A DNA stretch of 64,000 nt from Apostichopus japonicus. Taxonomy: Eukaryota > Echinodermata > Holothuroidea > Aspidochirotida > Stichopodidae. Positions within the stretch are counted from its first letter, which is position 1, and every line of letters begins with the position of its first letter. Below, one piece after another: positions 11,873 to 25,974 of the stretch. The notes under the pieces were generated by a model. The model searched no databases, had not been told where the DNA came from, and saw only the letters and a program-made list of their open reading frames with translations. The DNA is taken from positions 33,825,989 to 33,889,988 of the forward strand of contig NC_092572.1 in NCBI RefSeq assembly GCF_037975245.1. The letters run 5' to 3'. The translations under genes were made by a program, and so were the position numbers.

Positions 11873-11890
11873 GAGAGGAGTGAAGTAAAT

Positions 11891-14800
11891 AATATATGTA
11901 CAGGGCGATCATGAACCTTATCATACTTACTTTTGAGGGGGCAGGGATGAGGGGGGGGGAGGATCGACTTCGATATCAAGTAGCTTTGGTAGGTATTCCT
12001 GGTTACTTTTATTTGATGGGTCATGCAGTCACCAAGAGCCCGCTTGTTTCCTTATTTATTTTCTTAGTATGGTTGTGAAGAGAAAGTGGGGAGGGGAGGG
12101 GATTGACTGTTTTTTATACCTTCTTGTTCTATCATTCTTACGTCAGTAGGTGAACCAGGCTAATCTCGGTTCTGATTTGATACTGACTTGATATAGACTT
12201 CTGACCTTAACTTACACTAGCAATATGTACGACCTAGATATAACCCTGGCAGTTGTATTAGTGTTTCTACCGATAGTTAACTTGTTTGGTTCATTCATTG
12301 TGCACCGGGGATAGAAGTCTGTACTTCATTTTGTTAGCATATGTTATTACAATAAGGTAAACCAATTGGAAGAAAGTCAGAAGGTTATGATGAAAGCCTT
12401 CTAAGCCTCTCTATTTCCGCTAAAAACAGTTAAGTTGCAAATTTGAAATCGATTTCTATTTTTCGTTATTTATGATTCATTTTAATCTTCGAGGGAATAA
12501 TTTCATCCACTTTCACCTGTTCTGTGCAGCTTAAAACAACTAGTGCAGTGTAAAAATTGATATATAAAGGGATATAAGATCTCATAAAACGAATCTTAAA
12601 GTATCTCCTATGCTTTGCTTTCTTGTTCGTGTTGTTGTTTGCTTGTTAATGGTTTATGGCTCAGAAATGTTTCGAAATATATTAACTTGGTAGATTTCTT
12701 GGTTATTATGACTATAATTCAGATTTGGCAAGGCGGCATGAACCTTCGAATTACTTATTCTTTGCTAAACACGAACAATATCTCATCTCGCATATTCAGT
12801 GCGATTTAACCAAACTATTATTGGTTGTAATGGCAAGCACTATCAATGAATATTTGATTATAAAGATGCCAATTTAAACACCTGCAGGGTGCTTACACTT
12901 TTCATCATAAGTGTCGAAGCCGTTTAACAGTCACTTGATATTATTTGATAAGAACAAAACAGTAGGCAAGGCTGGCTAACTTTAAAGAAATCGAAACGTT
13001 CGATTTTCATATTAATAAATGGTTTATCAATTAAAAGAGTAACCTCCCCCCTTTTCACAGCTTAAATGAAAGACAAATTATATGGATTATAGTTAATTAA
13101 TGTTTTTATGTAATTAATGTTAGCTTGATAAGTCGTAATGGGATTATGAACATATCAACTTTACAGAAAAAAAATGGTCTCCATAAAACTCGGCGATTAA
13201 GAACCCGCAATGTTCGTAGTCACATATTAGATATATGTGAGTGACATTAAGGCTATTCAATTATGTGTTAAATAGGCAGACTTCCAGAATACCAACGAGA
13301 AGTACATACAGAACCAAAACGAAGAAAGGGAAATAAAACATTCCTTCTATCAAATTAGGGAGAGGAGCAAGTGAGGGATGTATTAAATAACCAAGGATAT
13401 CAAGTTTACTCATTTAAAATATATAAACAGAGAATAATAATGAGAACACGTTGTAATATCATGGCATATGACATACAGTATCAATGGCTGTTTGATATAT
13501 ACCTAACCCGTATTGAATAAAATGATGTAGTATTCCCAGCCACGGCTAGACACGGACTGACCTACTTAGCGTCGGTTTCCATGGTTACGTTGTATGACAG
13601 AACTTACAACATTCCTGTGTAGAATAGACACGTGGCTCGTTTATTTTTCTATTCATAGCTTTACCTGGCTCGTGTCATCTATTATTATGCTAATTAGGTA
13701 TTTACGGGAGTTCCAGGTGTGTCATCTTACTTTAGAAATAAATTGTTTGAATCAATCGTCTTTGCAGAAAACTATTGTATAAGCAGAGTAGGAATACTGT
13801 GTGTACTAAAACGTTGATGATGTTATCGGGTAGAAACATGGAATGGATTTAAAGGGCCCTAAAAATCTATTATGTACGACGGGGAGGAGAGGGGTGGCAA
13901 AGGGAGAGTGGTGGCGGGTCCAGGTAAGGCGTGTGAAGGGGAGTGGGGCAGTCTAAACTTACTGAAGAGCACACTGGGATTGGGGTAAGGTATTTAGTCT
14001 AGATAGGGAATAAACATTCTGTGTTCTTAATTTTTCTTATAGCCAGACCAAATAGTAACAGTGTATTATTTCCAGTGACATTTTTCTCCGCTGTTATACA
14101 GTTATTCCCGGAATGGCGGTATTTTACATATAACATAATTAAGCAGCATTTTTTCACATGTATAATATTTATGTAACTACTAAATAGATTTGCTTATTTT
14201 CTTTCGATATTTGGGGGAGGCGTGTTTGGGGAGGGGGGAGCGGGTGCCGCTTTCTTATTTTAGTAACACGTCAGCTGTAAGTTGAAGATGTCACTGATTA
14301 TTTTGTGAATGGTAAGGACGGAAAGGAACATTTTTTACATTTTGATCTGTGGGACCAATGAAGGCTAGATGAGGCGAGAGGTTGGGTTGGGTGGGGGGGG
14401 GTGGTCTTGGAAGATTAATTTACACTAAATTGTAAAGGACCAAGCAGTGACGTCATGATCGAATCAAGTATGAAGTAACAATAATACGAGGAATATTAAA
14501 ATAGTAAACAGTGTTTGTTTAAAGTTATGAATTATACAAAGCTGAAGCTCTCGGTTAAATATTTAATTATTGTTAAAAATTATGTTAAAATATAAGCATA
14601 AATATTAATTTAGCCTATTTTGTATAACATCGTATTTAAAACTATAAAGAAGAAATTGATCTAGTTTTAAATGGATTAAATTTGAACCTCTGAAAATACA
14701 GATTTGCCTTGAATGATATTTACGGCAATAATCTTATTTTGTGTTAACTTGATAGGTAACTCAATTGCAATTATTTATATCCTTTTTGTTAACTTTTATA

Positions 14801-15546
14801 TTCTTTTAATTTGTTAACCTATATTGAGTAGCTATTTTTGGAATTTCGACAACTAAAACTGTTTAATTGGTTGCTTGTTTGATATTTGCCAGAGTATCAT
14901 AATCTGATCACAATTTTGGGGACTTTATAACAACAAAGTTATTAGTTTTTGATATTTTTATTGCCATCATTTTACTATTTTAATACTAATAACGATTTTC
15001 AATCTCTTTCGTTGAGAAATTCTCAAATTAATTGTTCATAATTGAAAATCAAATATTTTGGAGGTTTCAGTCAAAAATAACAGTTATTCCCTATAAAACA
15101 GTACATTAGAATAATTATTGTACTCGCTAGAATTATTCACATCCAACTGCTTTGTGTATATATCTCTTATTTTATCATAATAAAGGTTCCTGACATTCTA
15201 AAACCTAATTCTTAGTTAAATTTTACCATTAAACTAAACAAAGAACATTTTTAACAACCCGCACCCACCCTTCCACCCCTCTCTTACCAACACTCTCTTA
15301 AAATATTCCCTATTAATCCATGATTATATTTTGTTTTATTTATCAAAACATCCTACAGAATTCTTTCGTCGATGACCTAATTATTAAAATAAATCCAACT
15401 AAACTTATTAAATCCAATCCTTGACATTAAAATACAGCAGACTTTACATTCTCTATTGTTAGTTTAATATAGATTACTTTTATTAATTAAATTAATTCCC
15501 TGTTTAACTTTTATGATGATTCTAACATCTACACCGGAATACTTAC
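11891..15546. other. non-coding, no gene supported
   Basis: AT-rich DNA with G-rich tracts near 11936-11960, 13880-13960 and 14385-14403. ORFs at 12615-12809 and 13594-13782 lack recognisable domains. A CRE-like TGACGTCA occurs near 14448. Confidence 0.55.
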
Positions 15547-15755
15547 TGCAGCACCTTCAAGCTTGTACACTGTGAGGAGTAAGACAAGATGGCCGCCAAC
15601 TCTTCATTAGTTAGTCTCCTGTTGTTGTCCCAGATCCACAGCTTCTGGAGAGAACTCAGGATAGAGAGAGAGAGACCAGACTGAAGGATAAGGTTCAGAC
15701 CAGACTCATCAACTCTAGGAGAGCAGTCCCATAGACGCACACAGGAGATAGGAAT
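15547..15755 (-). CDS. leucine-rich-repeat exon, NLR type
   Basis: Minus-strand exon with acceptor TTTCATTCTAG and donor GTAAGTATT. It encodes about 70 residues resembling ribonuclease-inhibitor-type leucine-rich repeats: DESGLNLILQSGLSLSIL, then LQKLWIWDNNRRLTNEELAAIL, with the last Leu-rich strand starting SLKVL. Such repeats sense ligands or regulate NLR proteins. It enters in phase 0 and leaves two bases over. The NACHT exon at 49517-51036 on the same strand ends in phase 0, so direct joining is possible, but the intron would be about 34 kb. It may instead be the remnant of another NLR gene. Confidence 0.65.
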
Positions 15756-18700
15756 CTAGAATGAAAGAATAAAGTTACTGATAATAGAGTAAATAGAGAT
15801 AAATAGATTGGATTTGGTTAGGATTAGAATAATTATAATGATATTATAAATAAATAAAATAACGAAATAAAAATAAAGGAAAGTAAAGCGATAAACTAGG
15901 ACATTTAGGTCGTCTTTATTTGTTAAAAGGAATAAATTAATGGAAAGGAAATAAGGGATTGATTTTACGGGGAGACAAATATTAAGAGGAATAATTAGAT
16001 TAGATAAGAGGAAAATAAAGTGGTAATGTAGGATTAGAGGGTTAGTTTTATTGTTTTACAATTAAATGATTAACTAACGGTTTTATAGCTAGTAAGGCTT
16101 AATAAAGCAGAATGTGAGGCTACATATTTTAATTGATTAGGTAATAGAAAACAAATTTCAATGGCGGGTTGAGAATTTGATAAAAGCTTGGTAATCAAGA
16201 ACTGAGATTATTCTATCTTTTGAAGAAAAATATTGATGAAATTTATTTGGGTTTTAATTTAGAACTTTCAGAAGGAAAATGCAATTTAAATGTAACTATT
16301 AGTCACTAGTGTAATAGGAATCATGAAAAGGAAACTTCTACTTCAACTAATACAATATTTTTATAAAGTTTAAGGAGATTTAAAAGAATTATGTTTAATA
16401 AATAGATTGTTTCTTATAATTAACATGCAATTTAGAGAAGCAGATTTAGATCAAATTCAAGTTTCAAGAGAGAAAGGTTATGAGGCTTAATCTCAAATTT
16501 TAATATTCAAATTATTTAATTATTGATCCAAATCCTACTATTCTGCTTAAATTATAATTATTTCCAATTAATTCGATTTGTTTAAAAGATTATGTTTATC
16601 TGTGTTTAGTTATCAAATTAATTCCTAAGTTACGGTTGTGTGTGACGTAACTTCTAGTGGATTTTTTTTTTTGAAATGTTGCATTTTTCTTTCTTTGTGT
16701 TTGTAGATATTCCTAAATTGGGTATTGCTTATGATCTTAACTTTCTAAACTTTATCATATCTTCCAATTAAATAGTACCATGCGCTTGTTTTACAAATAA
16801 TATTGTTATCTGGAAACACTTCATATCCTTAAGGGTTTAATTATACTAATTAAGTATTACTACTTTTCAGTTTAATCAGATCGATAAGGTCTTCGTTGTA
16901 ATATTTTCTGTTATTATGTAGTTCAGAGGGTGTGAACAGTTAGCGGTCAAATGTAAATTAACAAACACGAGAGATTAATCAGTTAATTATAAGTTAAATG
17001 AGAGGATGGCGCCCTTTTAAAACTAACGTTAGAGCTACGGCTCTGCCTAACGTCTGCTGTGGAGTGTTGCAGCGTAAAAGAAATGGCGCCTAGGCCTATT
17101 CAATTTCAAAACCATTTTTATTTCTTATATCATGCGCCATAAGTCTGTTGGCCGGCTTGAAAATGACGTGCGTTTTTTTATAATTAAGTGGGCAAAATTA
17201 ATACAAAAACAGCTGTGAGTGGAACACCACGATCTAGTTGCTGCTAGAAAAACATGGACGAAAGAATTTTTTTTTTTTAATAACTATTTATTGCATTTTA
17301 TTATTATTATACTTAAATTGGAAAACTGTTTTATAGAGGCTCAAAGCAGTAGGCCCTATACAAACTATATTTCCCATAAGTGTCAGGTATATCGGCAGGA
17401 GTTAGGTCATTCAACTAATAATCAGTTATAATAACATTATTTCAGTTAGCCTGCTCGGTAAAAAGCTGCAGGTTTCTTACACAATTTGCTCAAATGTCTG
17501 AACTGGTAGATTAATAGTAAGTTAGGTGATTGCAATAATAATTGTGGGATGTCATAGATTGACTTGTATTAATGCCTAGTATAAGGTTTTGTTATGTACG
17601 ATTAAAATCGAGTTAAAAATTTTTCTGTGATATAAGATTTTTGAAGGGATAACAAAGTTTCTACAGTTTGTCTATGGATACTTTTTCTTAGCTAGAATGG
17701 AGTTATTGTTTTCGAAGTAAAGGATAGGCATCAGCTCACCTAGAATGTTAATCGCTGGTTTTATTCTTCGCTTAATTTAAGATCCTTAAAGAAAACTCAG
17801 TGGCTCGATTGCATTTTATTCAATTCCTTTATATTTAAGATATGCTTTAAATTGGAATTTTTTGATAATCAGTCAACAACTAGGCAAAGATTTTATTTTT
17901 TTATGAGTTAGATTTGCTAAGCATGTCCTCTGGCTAAAAGTAGTAATTCTAACTTTTCGCGGGTGATGTTTGAGATTTCTAACATAACCTAACTGTATTA
18001 GGCTACTAGTCTAGCATATAGCCTACCTAAGTTTGGCCTGGCCTTTGTACATATCCTAGCATGCCTTCATATCTTACCGTCAAATTATCTCTCTGATCAA
18101 TAATTACTGTTTTAACTATATTAACAGCGATTCCTCTCCATTAAACAATCCATCTTAATAACCACTCAACAAGTCAATGGCAACAAACAACGTCCACGAT
18201 TATACTACGTACTCTGCAACTCCAATAATATAACACTAAACCATACAGTGATACATACTATCAGTATTACTATAGATATGAACAGGTATTCAATAGCATG
18301 AGTCACCGATATTCATATACAGGTGTTTTCCAGCTGTTCGCGGGTGATTTTTGAAATTTGTAACAGACATTTTGGCGCCAATAGAAGTAAATGTACGACG
18401 GACGTAACGTTATACATACCACTCGGTGCAAACAGACAGTTTGAAACCTGACGTCGATTGGGAATGTAGTAAGGAAGGGGTCGAGGAAGTAAATAATACA
18501 ACACAACTTATATCAAGTAGATCAAGCAATCACTGACATTTCTCCCTTAGCGGTAGGGTGTTAGTCCCCCACCCCCTCCTCCCCCACCAACGGTTAAAAT
18601 TTGGGCAAAAAGCATTTGATGTACACATTCCTCCACCCCATTATCTGCTAGTGGATGCATAAACAATCAATAAACACAAAACAAAAGTTTGAATACCGTC

Positions 18701-20686
18701 TCTTTCAAGTGGTTTAAGGAGTACACGTTTAATGAATATTAAAACCTACATGGAATAACATAAATTGAACATCTTTCGGTTCAGTCATACACATCTTGCA
18801 GACACATCGTGCAGACAAAACGTGTCTGTGTCAAGTTACATTTTTTTACAAATAATCACTTGATCATCATGAAATTATTGGAATAAATGTAACTACACAA
18901 CTTTTTCTTCATCCCCCCCCCCCCACCCAACCACCTTTGTAATTAATTCCACTCCATGTCAGTGTTGGATTATTCAGCTGAATCATTGCACCAGCAAAGA
19001 GAGTGTCAAGCAAGCAAACGATGTTTTGTCTTTTCACGTACCTCGTTATTGCTCAAATCAAAATACTATGTCGACATTTCACCAATAATGTTAATAGTCA
19101 ATTCATGTAGCCCCCCCCCTTTTTTTTTTGTGTCCCTTTTTGCTTAGTACCATCCTCGGCAAGAAAAGTTTTCTATTTGGGATAAATAGTTGAAATTTAA
19201 ATTAGAAAGAAATCTTGACTTCGAGAAATGCAATGGCAATTTCGAGAGAAACGTACAAGTTTGAGATAAAGCGCCAATATTTTTAGATGATAAGTCGACA
19301 TTTTAAAAGTTTAAGTTTTAAACAACAAGAAATCGACATTTTACGTGGAGGGAACTAAAGAGGTCGAAATAAATCGAAGAGGTTTAATATTTACAAAAAC
19401 TAGTTTAATGTTGAGAATTACGGTTAAATTATACATAGCCGTTAGGTGGACATGTTGCCCAACCAGTTATTATTCTTATACACAATAATGTCTGACAAAG
19501 AGGTACACATTATAGCATGTTACTTTCATGTAGTCATGTACCACATTTTAATAGCAGATGATTTCAAGGGAGGGGGGATCCCAACTGACTTAGGTAGGGC
19601 CTACACTATTATGGAAAGGCCAGAGTGGAAAGAAGAATGTAAAAGCGGAGGAGGTGTGGTCGTTGGCTTGTTAAAGGCAAATCACAGCAGCCCCGTCCCC
19701 TGAAATTGTTTTGAAAATTGATGTTACATGGTGCACTCCGAGGCATAATTACACTACCAATTAGGTCTAAAATTGGCTCCATACACCATGCAGTTTTGCC
19801 TATGAATACTGTTTTTTTAAAGTCGTGAGGGGGCGGGGAAGGGTGTACACCTGTAGAAGTGGCCTTCTTCTAAGCTGAATGCAACATTGCCCACCCCACC
19901 CCCGACTTATATCCAAGTCTATAATTTGGAAATTTTCTGATTAATGTTGAAAAACCAAAATACTTTCATCTCGTCTTCCTTTTTATTAACTCTGAATATA
20001 ACTATAACTTTGGTTTGCTACTCACACATACTCACGCACGCACGCACAATCGCACAAACACGCACACGCGCAGTAGCACTGCAACTTTACATGACTCACA
20101 CTTCGTAACAATACACAAACAACACATCGTGTGAGTTCGTTTACTGATAACTTGGGATAATTAAAATGCACAGGCATAAATGCTGATCATAAAGATATAC
20201 TACGGAGCCCTCTGTTATACGTCTGTAGGCTTCGGGAGATAAACTTAAACTCCCCGATACGTCTTTAGGAGACACTTAAACCCCCGCCGGATTCTACAAT
20301 AACAAATTACGACGCGATGCACAGGGCACACGCTCTGCCCTTGAACCTGATTGGTCCAAACTTATAGCTAACCCCTCACCCAACTCTTGATTGGTTGAGT
20401 ACCAAGCTGATATGCAGATGAGCACATGCAAATGGGCACTCAACCAATCTGTACCAGTTTGGGTGTCTTCTACCCCACAAACCGAATCATTTAAAACAAA
20501 ACATCTGTATACGCTTCTAATAACGCGTTATTCATAGCCCCCACACCACAGAGCAAACCACCAAAACGCGAGCCATGTGTGACGTCATAATAACAATAAG
20601 TAAACAATATGTTAACACAAACTATAGAATACGCTTCACATAGTGACGCAATACTATCACGATAGATTTCGCTAGTCGATAGTACG
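15756..20686. other. non-coding, no gene supported
   Basis: Very AT-rich to about 18.2 kb, then mixed. It contains C tracts near 18916-18926 and 19110-19119 and a CA/CG-rich low-complexity stretch at about 20025-20075. ORFs here (17219-17431, 18303-18506, 18956-19147, 19446-19703) show no domain. A CRE-like TGACGTCA occurs near 20580. Confidence 0.5.
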
Positions 20687-20906
20687 CGATAGTACGAGGT
20701 TAATCACTGAGCATGTCGGATAGACGAGACTCAACTTACTACTACTACTACTATAGTACGCGATAGTACGAGGTTAATCACTGAGCATGTCGGATAGACG
20801 AGACTCAACTTACTACTACTACTATAGTACGCGATAGTACGAGGTTAATCACTGAGCATGTCGGATAGACGAGACTCAACTTACTACTACTACTACTATA
20901 GTACGC
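20687..20906. repeat. three-copy 71-74-bp tandem repeat with ACT microsatellite
   Basis: CGATAGTACGAGGTTAATCA starts at 20687, 20761 and 20832. Each unit ends in (TAC)n followed by TATAGTACGCG, and the units differ mainly in the number of TAC triplets. The copies are otherwise nearly identical, so the array is young. Confidence 0.92.
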
Positions 20907-23900
20907 GTTTTCATTGGAACTTACATCGCCTCTTATCTTTGCTTTACTCATTGGAAAGTCACGACCATCATATTTGTTTTCATTATTTGCATATTGCGTT
21001 TTCATTATATATTTTGTGCCGGACCCCTTTTTATGTTTGGACTTCGGAAGATCTGTTGTGAATAGTTAAAAGGCCGTCTTAATTGTAATTTGATGATTTG
21101 CAGTTTAATAACGAAGTATTTTTTTTATATTTTCCACAAGACCTATGTGACCCAAAACACGTAAACACTTTCAAGCTGCTGTAGAGGATTCTATGAACGC
21201 ATCATTACCGGAAAATTGTCGAGGTGTAAATGATGAATTTACTTTTTGCAGCATATTGTTGAAGTCCTCACTCTTAGATCTAACGAATTTGCCATTTTTG
21301 TTGTTGTAAATTGCTATTATTTGAATTGGAAGATTGATCATTTATCTGAAAAGAGGGGAATTTCCCTAGTGGCCAATGGAAACGACTTGAACAAGTCTCA
21401 TTTTCAAAATCCAAACAAACCATGCACGACACAGTGTAAAGCAGCGTTTGAAGAACATGGTTGTAGTACTTCCCGGTTTGTTTGGTGTGATTTCCCGAAG
21501 CAGGCGAAGCTTCTAGAACTGGCTTACTAAATATGAAGATATTGCAGCATATTACAGATGGTGAACATGATACTGAAAGAAACAGAGTATATTGCAATTT
21601 TCAAAGACGTATGTCTTGTGTTCCTTTCATAATATTAGGCTATGTACCTACAAAGACAGGGATATCATATGTAACGTTGAAGTTATGGCTTAGGTCGTTT
21701 CTAGTCATATAAGAAAAGTGCAGCCTAACTTAGGCCTAGTCCAATGGTTTTAGTTACAATATTCAATACTACCGCAAAATCCAGCATAACCCGTGACCTA
21801 TAGGCTCAGCACAATGTAGGAATAGCTGAAATTTGGTGATGCTAGCCTGTTATAGTTGGTAACAAGTTGAAGGGGAGGTTTCCTCCTTCAAATACGTTGA
21901 TCATTATATTAACATGTGAAGTTGATTGCCCACAAAAACAGCTGTGGTGGTCACTTTGCTATCTGAATGCAAAAGCTCCTAAGAACTTTCAGAAAGCTTC
22001 AGAAACCAAACACTGTATTCTGTAATACTGTATAATCACTAAATTGAAATGATCAATGATTGGATCAATGTTGAACTGCTACTATTTGTTTTTCTTTGCT
22101 GTGAGTATCCTTTTGTTTCTGAAGTCTTCTGAAATTTCTGAATAACTAATTTGATTTCATGATAGTGTTTCACTTTGATTTAGAAGTCACTGAGGCTCGA
22201 ACGGCTCCATGATGTAATAATTCAACTGTAGGAAGAAACCCTCTAGTGAAGATGATGACAGAGACTGTAGTGGATAGAGGAGATCAGGACCTATAAACCT
22301 ATCAAGCCTCTTTCAGTATCCTACTGTACACTTCTTGACCCAGAGAATGTTTACTGTAGGAACGGTAAGAATGAAGTACTGTATATACATCTTGTTTGTT
22401 GTGACTTGATTCACCAAACTGCTGGCTAGTAAGCATAGTTAAGGAAGTAAAATTCCTCTGCCACTCGTTATCAATATCATATCATGACAACATTTCTTCC
22501 TTGCATATATTTGAGAGCTAAATACTGTTTAAAATAAACACATTTAGAGGGCATTCAAAGACATACGTATACAAGCACTGGCATCCATTAGGGTGGTGAG
22601 CACTGCCACCCCCCCCCCCCATGGGCTCCACTAGGGCTGCAAAATCACTATCAGAGAACATTAAATATCTGCAAAGTGAAAATGCATCAGCTGAAGTCCC
22701 TGGCAGGGACTCCCACCAGGGCTTACATTTATACTTCATAGAAATTACATTTTTCTCTCTAACAAGTATTTACATGCTTTAAACTTAGTAGAAGAGGACA
22801 CGAAGTTTCAAATATGTTACAGAGCTTCTGAAGCACCTGGCTAGGGCTCAGATATATATTACACAGAGTAAAATCAGATTAAGTATTTCTATTCCTGACA
22901 TGTCCTCATGTGCTCAAAATTGCTAGCAGATTCCAGAAATTATGTGAAAATACTGAAGATTAGGAGAGCTTTGCTGTACCCTTGTAAGTCCAGCCACTTT
23001 AAACAGAGTGTCACGGATTCTTTTCAAGAGAGCAGTCGACAACTGCGTAAAGACAGACTGAGAGAGTATATGAGTTTCAGAGGTTCAATATAATTACTAA
23101 CAACAACAAGAAAATTAATAGCGGTTACATAGAACAATAAAAAGTCATCATATTCTATATATATCCTTTTAAACGTGTTAACTTCTATTCTTCATATGGC
23201 ATCCTTTCCTTCTTATGGTCCTAGTTTTGTTCGTTGAGGGTTCTGTCAACGTGTATGGTTATTACAAATGAATATTCCTTAATTCTTTCTATACGAGCGT
23301 CGGCCTTTTCCTTTTCTTAGTTTCACGTTCTCTTGCTTTTCCTCCTCGTTCAAGCTTTAATTTAGCTTCTTCCCTGCCTCTTTTGCCATGGTTTTGCTTT
23401 CGGTTCAAGACCGAGATTGAAAAGAGAGATCACGTGGCTTTACTGTTCTATTTATACCCGATGCCGACGGAATTCCGATACTCGTTAACAAAGAAATGAT
23501 TACGTAATGCTTAAGGATGCACAAAACCATGGCTAAATAATTAGCATCCAATTAACTAAACACATAAAGCAATCAATAAAATACTTGAGGGGGTTATCCC
23601 AGAACGGGTTGTGACACAGAACACAATTGGAAATACTTCCTACTCATCTGAGTATATACAGCTGTTAATACAGAATTGTCACTTGTGCTTGTTTAATTTT
23701 AAACATTGCTCAGCCAGTCACTGCAGTTGGTTTTGCAAAATATGTTCGTCTCAAAATTGATCTAACTTCAACGACTTGAGTAAGGTGGCTTAATAGGGAC
23801 ACAGATAAGAAAAAATAACTTGTGTCACCAAATTTCAAAATTTTGCCTTTTTTATCTCAAGATTTTGACTTAAAAAGTCAAAATTCTGACCTTTTTTAAC

Positions 23901-25882
23901 CTCACAAGTCCAAATTTTACTTTATAATCTCAAAACTTGTTTAACTCAAAATTTGGAGGTTACAAGTGCTTCATTTGCCAAATATGTGGAAAGAAATTAC
24001 CATATTGGATAGCCATTGACCAGCTGAACAGGGTACTCTATAAATCTTTGGTGATCTAAAATCTGGAAAGAGACCCCCCAGAGTGTGGTGTAACTAGGTC
24101 AATGTAAGCAATGCAGTCTCCAGGGGCCTAGTGCCATTAAATGAAGAAAATGAATATAAAAACACCTATCCACGCAAGCTGACACACTAAATTAGATACA
24201 ATTATCTCCTCACGAGTTGCATTAGTTTCTAAACATTGTTATTATAATTATAATGGAGCAAATTATTTTGAAACTACAGTAGCATACCATATGTTTATAA
24301 TAGCTGTGTTCTGTGTTTGACAATGTTACATGATAGAATGCTGCTAACTTGCAGACCGGGTGATGACAATTTACATGAATAATAACATTATAACTGATGA
24401 CCAAATGCATTTTGTTTTTTCTCATCATCAGGTAAACTGGAGTTATTCAGTCCTGAGATCGCCCTTTTAAGGGGTTTACCACTTTCATATCCGGATTACA
24501 GCTCTTGGATGAAATGTGTACAGTATACATGAGCAGGGTAATGATTTTATGGTCCACCACCTGATTCTTACTACATCCACCCACCCATCCCCCTCCTACA
24601 TGAGAATATAAGTGTTTAATTGGATATTTTTACTCCATGACGTATCAGATAATCCTTCAAGGAAAATTTCCACACCAGAATGTCTTCCATCCAGCACCCC
24701 TCCCCCCCCCCCAACCCCATCAATTCCAATCACTGCCAACCAAGACATAGCATATAAACAATCTAGTTAGAATACTGCTAAAGGTTGTGTCTTAAACTCA
24801 GGGGTTCTGTGAGACCTCTTTGTACCAGTGTTTCTCTAATTGTAGCATTATCTCTACAAATTGTACCATAATTGTAGGTTTCAAGAAGATGAAATTCTGA
24901 TTCCAAGTACATCTCTAATCTTTCAAATCTGACCAATTTTAATGGTCATTAGACACACATTGTTTCATTATGAAACAGTTTCATTTCTGTGTGAGCATGT
25001 AATGCTAATGAAGGCTTTCTATTGTCACTGTCTCCAGGTTGAATGGATATTATGTAATTTAAGAAAAGGTCCACCCATCCCATCATATTAAATAGTTGTC
25101 GTGGATAATGCTAGGTTTTGAGTATTGCACTATGACAAGCAACAGTTTATGATTCTATCACAGAAGATCATTCAACACAATATGACAAGTTCTTGTAGGA
25201 TTTAGCATGTTATGTCATCTGAAATCTTATTCTTTGAATGGTCTTAAAGTTATTGCATAATTCTGTTATAACTTTGTGTTTGGGGAGCGGGGGCATCAGG
25301 TTGATTTCTATTGGAAAAGGTGGAAATGAAGTTACTGGGACAGTTGTTAATGCAAAAACAACAACATTTATATACTAGAGCATCCTCTGCTTTACACTGG
25401 TATTCCAATTGTTTGACAAAAGCAATCCAGACCAGTAATCAAGCCTACCTTTGCTCGACTTCAAAGTAACAAAATTAGAACTTCATTGGCCTGCTGCACC
25501 AAATAATGCTAAAAGTACCAAATTAGAAAGTGTGCTGATCAATTTAGTCTAATCCAAAGGATTGTAAACATGTTACCATGTTTACCCTATTGTCTTGTTT
25601 ATGGATAAATTTAAAAATATATTCAACTTGAAAATAAAAAGCACCTTACAATAAAATAAATGAATTTGAAACTATTGAGTTGTTTCAGAGACATAAGTCA
25701 TTTTAGCATTAGCTTGTATATCTGTGAGCAATATAATAAATGTTGAGTAAATAAAAGGTAAACTCAATAACAATGTTTTTTAATGTTTACATTAAGAAAT
25801 ATCAGTTCATATATTGTCAATATAGAATTAGTGACAACTGATTATTCTTATTGTCTTTGTCTTTATCTCCTCATTACTGTAG
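20907..25882. other. non-coding, one faint exon-like stretch
   Basis: No confident gene. At 24433 an acceptor CATCATCAG is followed by an open stretch encoding KLELFSPEIALLRGLPLSYP, in the same phase as the exon candidate at 25883. The first 28 bases of the two are about 70 percent alike, which hints at a duplicated exon. The donor of this stretch is unclear. C tracts occur near 22611-22620 and 24703-24712. Confidence 0.35.
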
Positions 25883-25974
25883 GTAAATGTGGATTAATCA
25901 GTCTTGAGATGATCTTTGGGGGTCACATGATGCGGATCTTGCACATAATGGTTTATAATATGCTGATGGTGATG
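25883..25974 (+). CDS. candidate exon 1 of an unrecognised plus-strand gene
   Basis: Acceptor CATTACTGTAG, 92 open bases and a consensus donor GTAAGT. The peptide KCGLISLEMIFGGHMM then RILHIMVYNMLMVM is hydrophobic and helical, and I do not recognise its family. It needs one base from a preceding exon and leaves in phase 0, matching the next candidate at 26933. Confidence 0.4.

Larger units (their letters stand above)
5483..11890 (-). mobile_element. DIRS1-like tyrosine-recombinase retrotransposon, near complete
   Basis: The element is about 6.4 kb with genes on the minus strand in the order Gag, reverse transcriptase/RNase H, tyrosine recombinase. It has the DIRS architecture: identical inverted terminal repeats (5529-5651 and 11750-11872), unequal outer extensions, and an internal complementary region at 6153-6252 that matches both outer ends joined together. 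Both outer ends show AAAT, as expected if a short shared tri/tetranucleotide joins the ends in the circular intermediate. No target duplication is seen, as expected for recombinase-mediated integration. Identical ITRs suggest recent activity, but all three ORFs carry a stop or frame break. The GC content is clearly higher than in the flanks. Confidence 0.93.
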
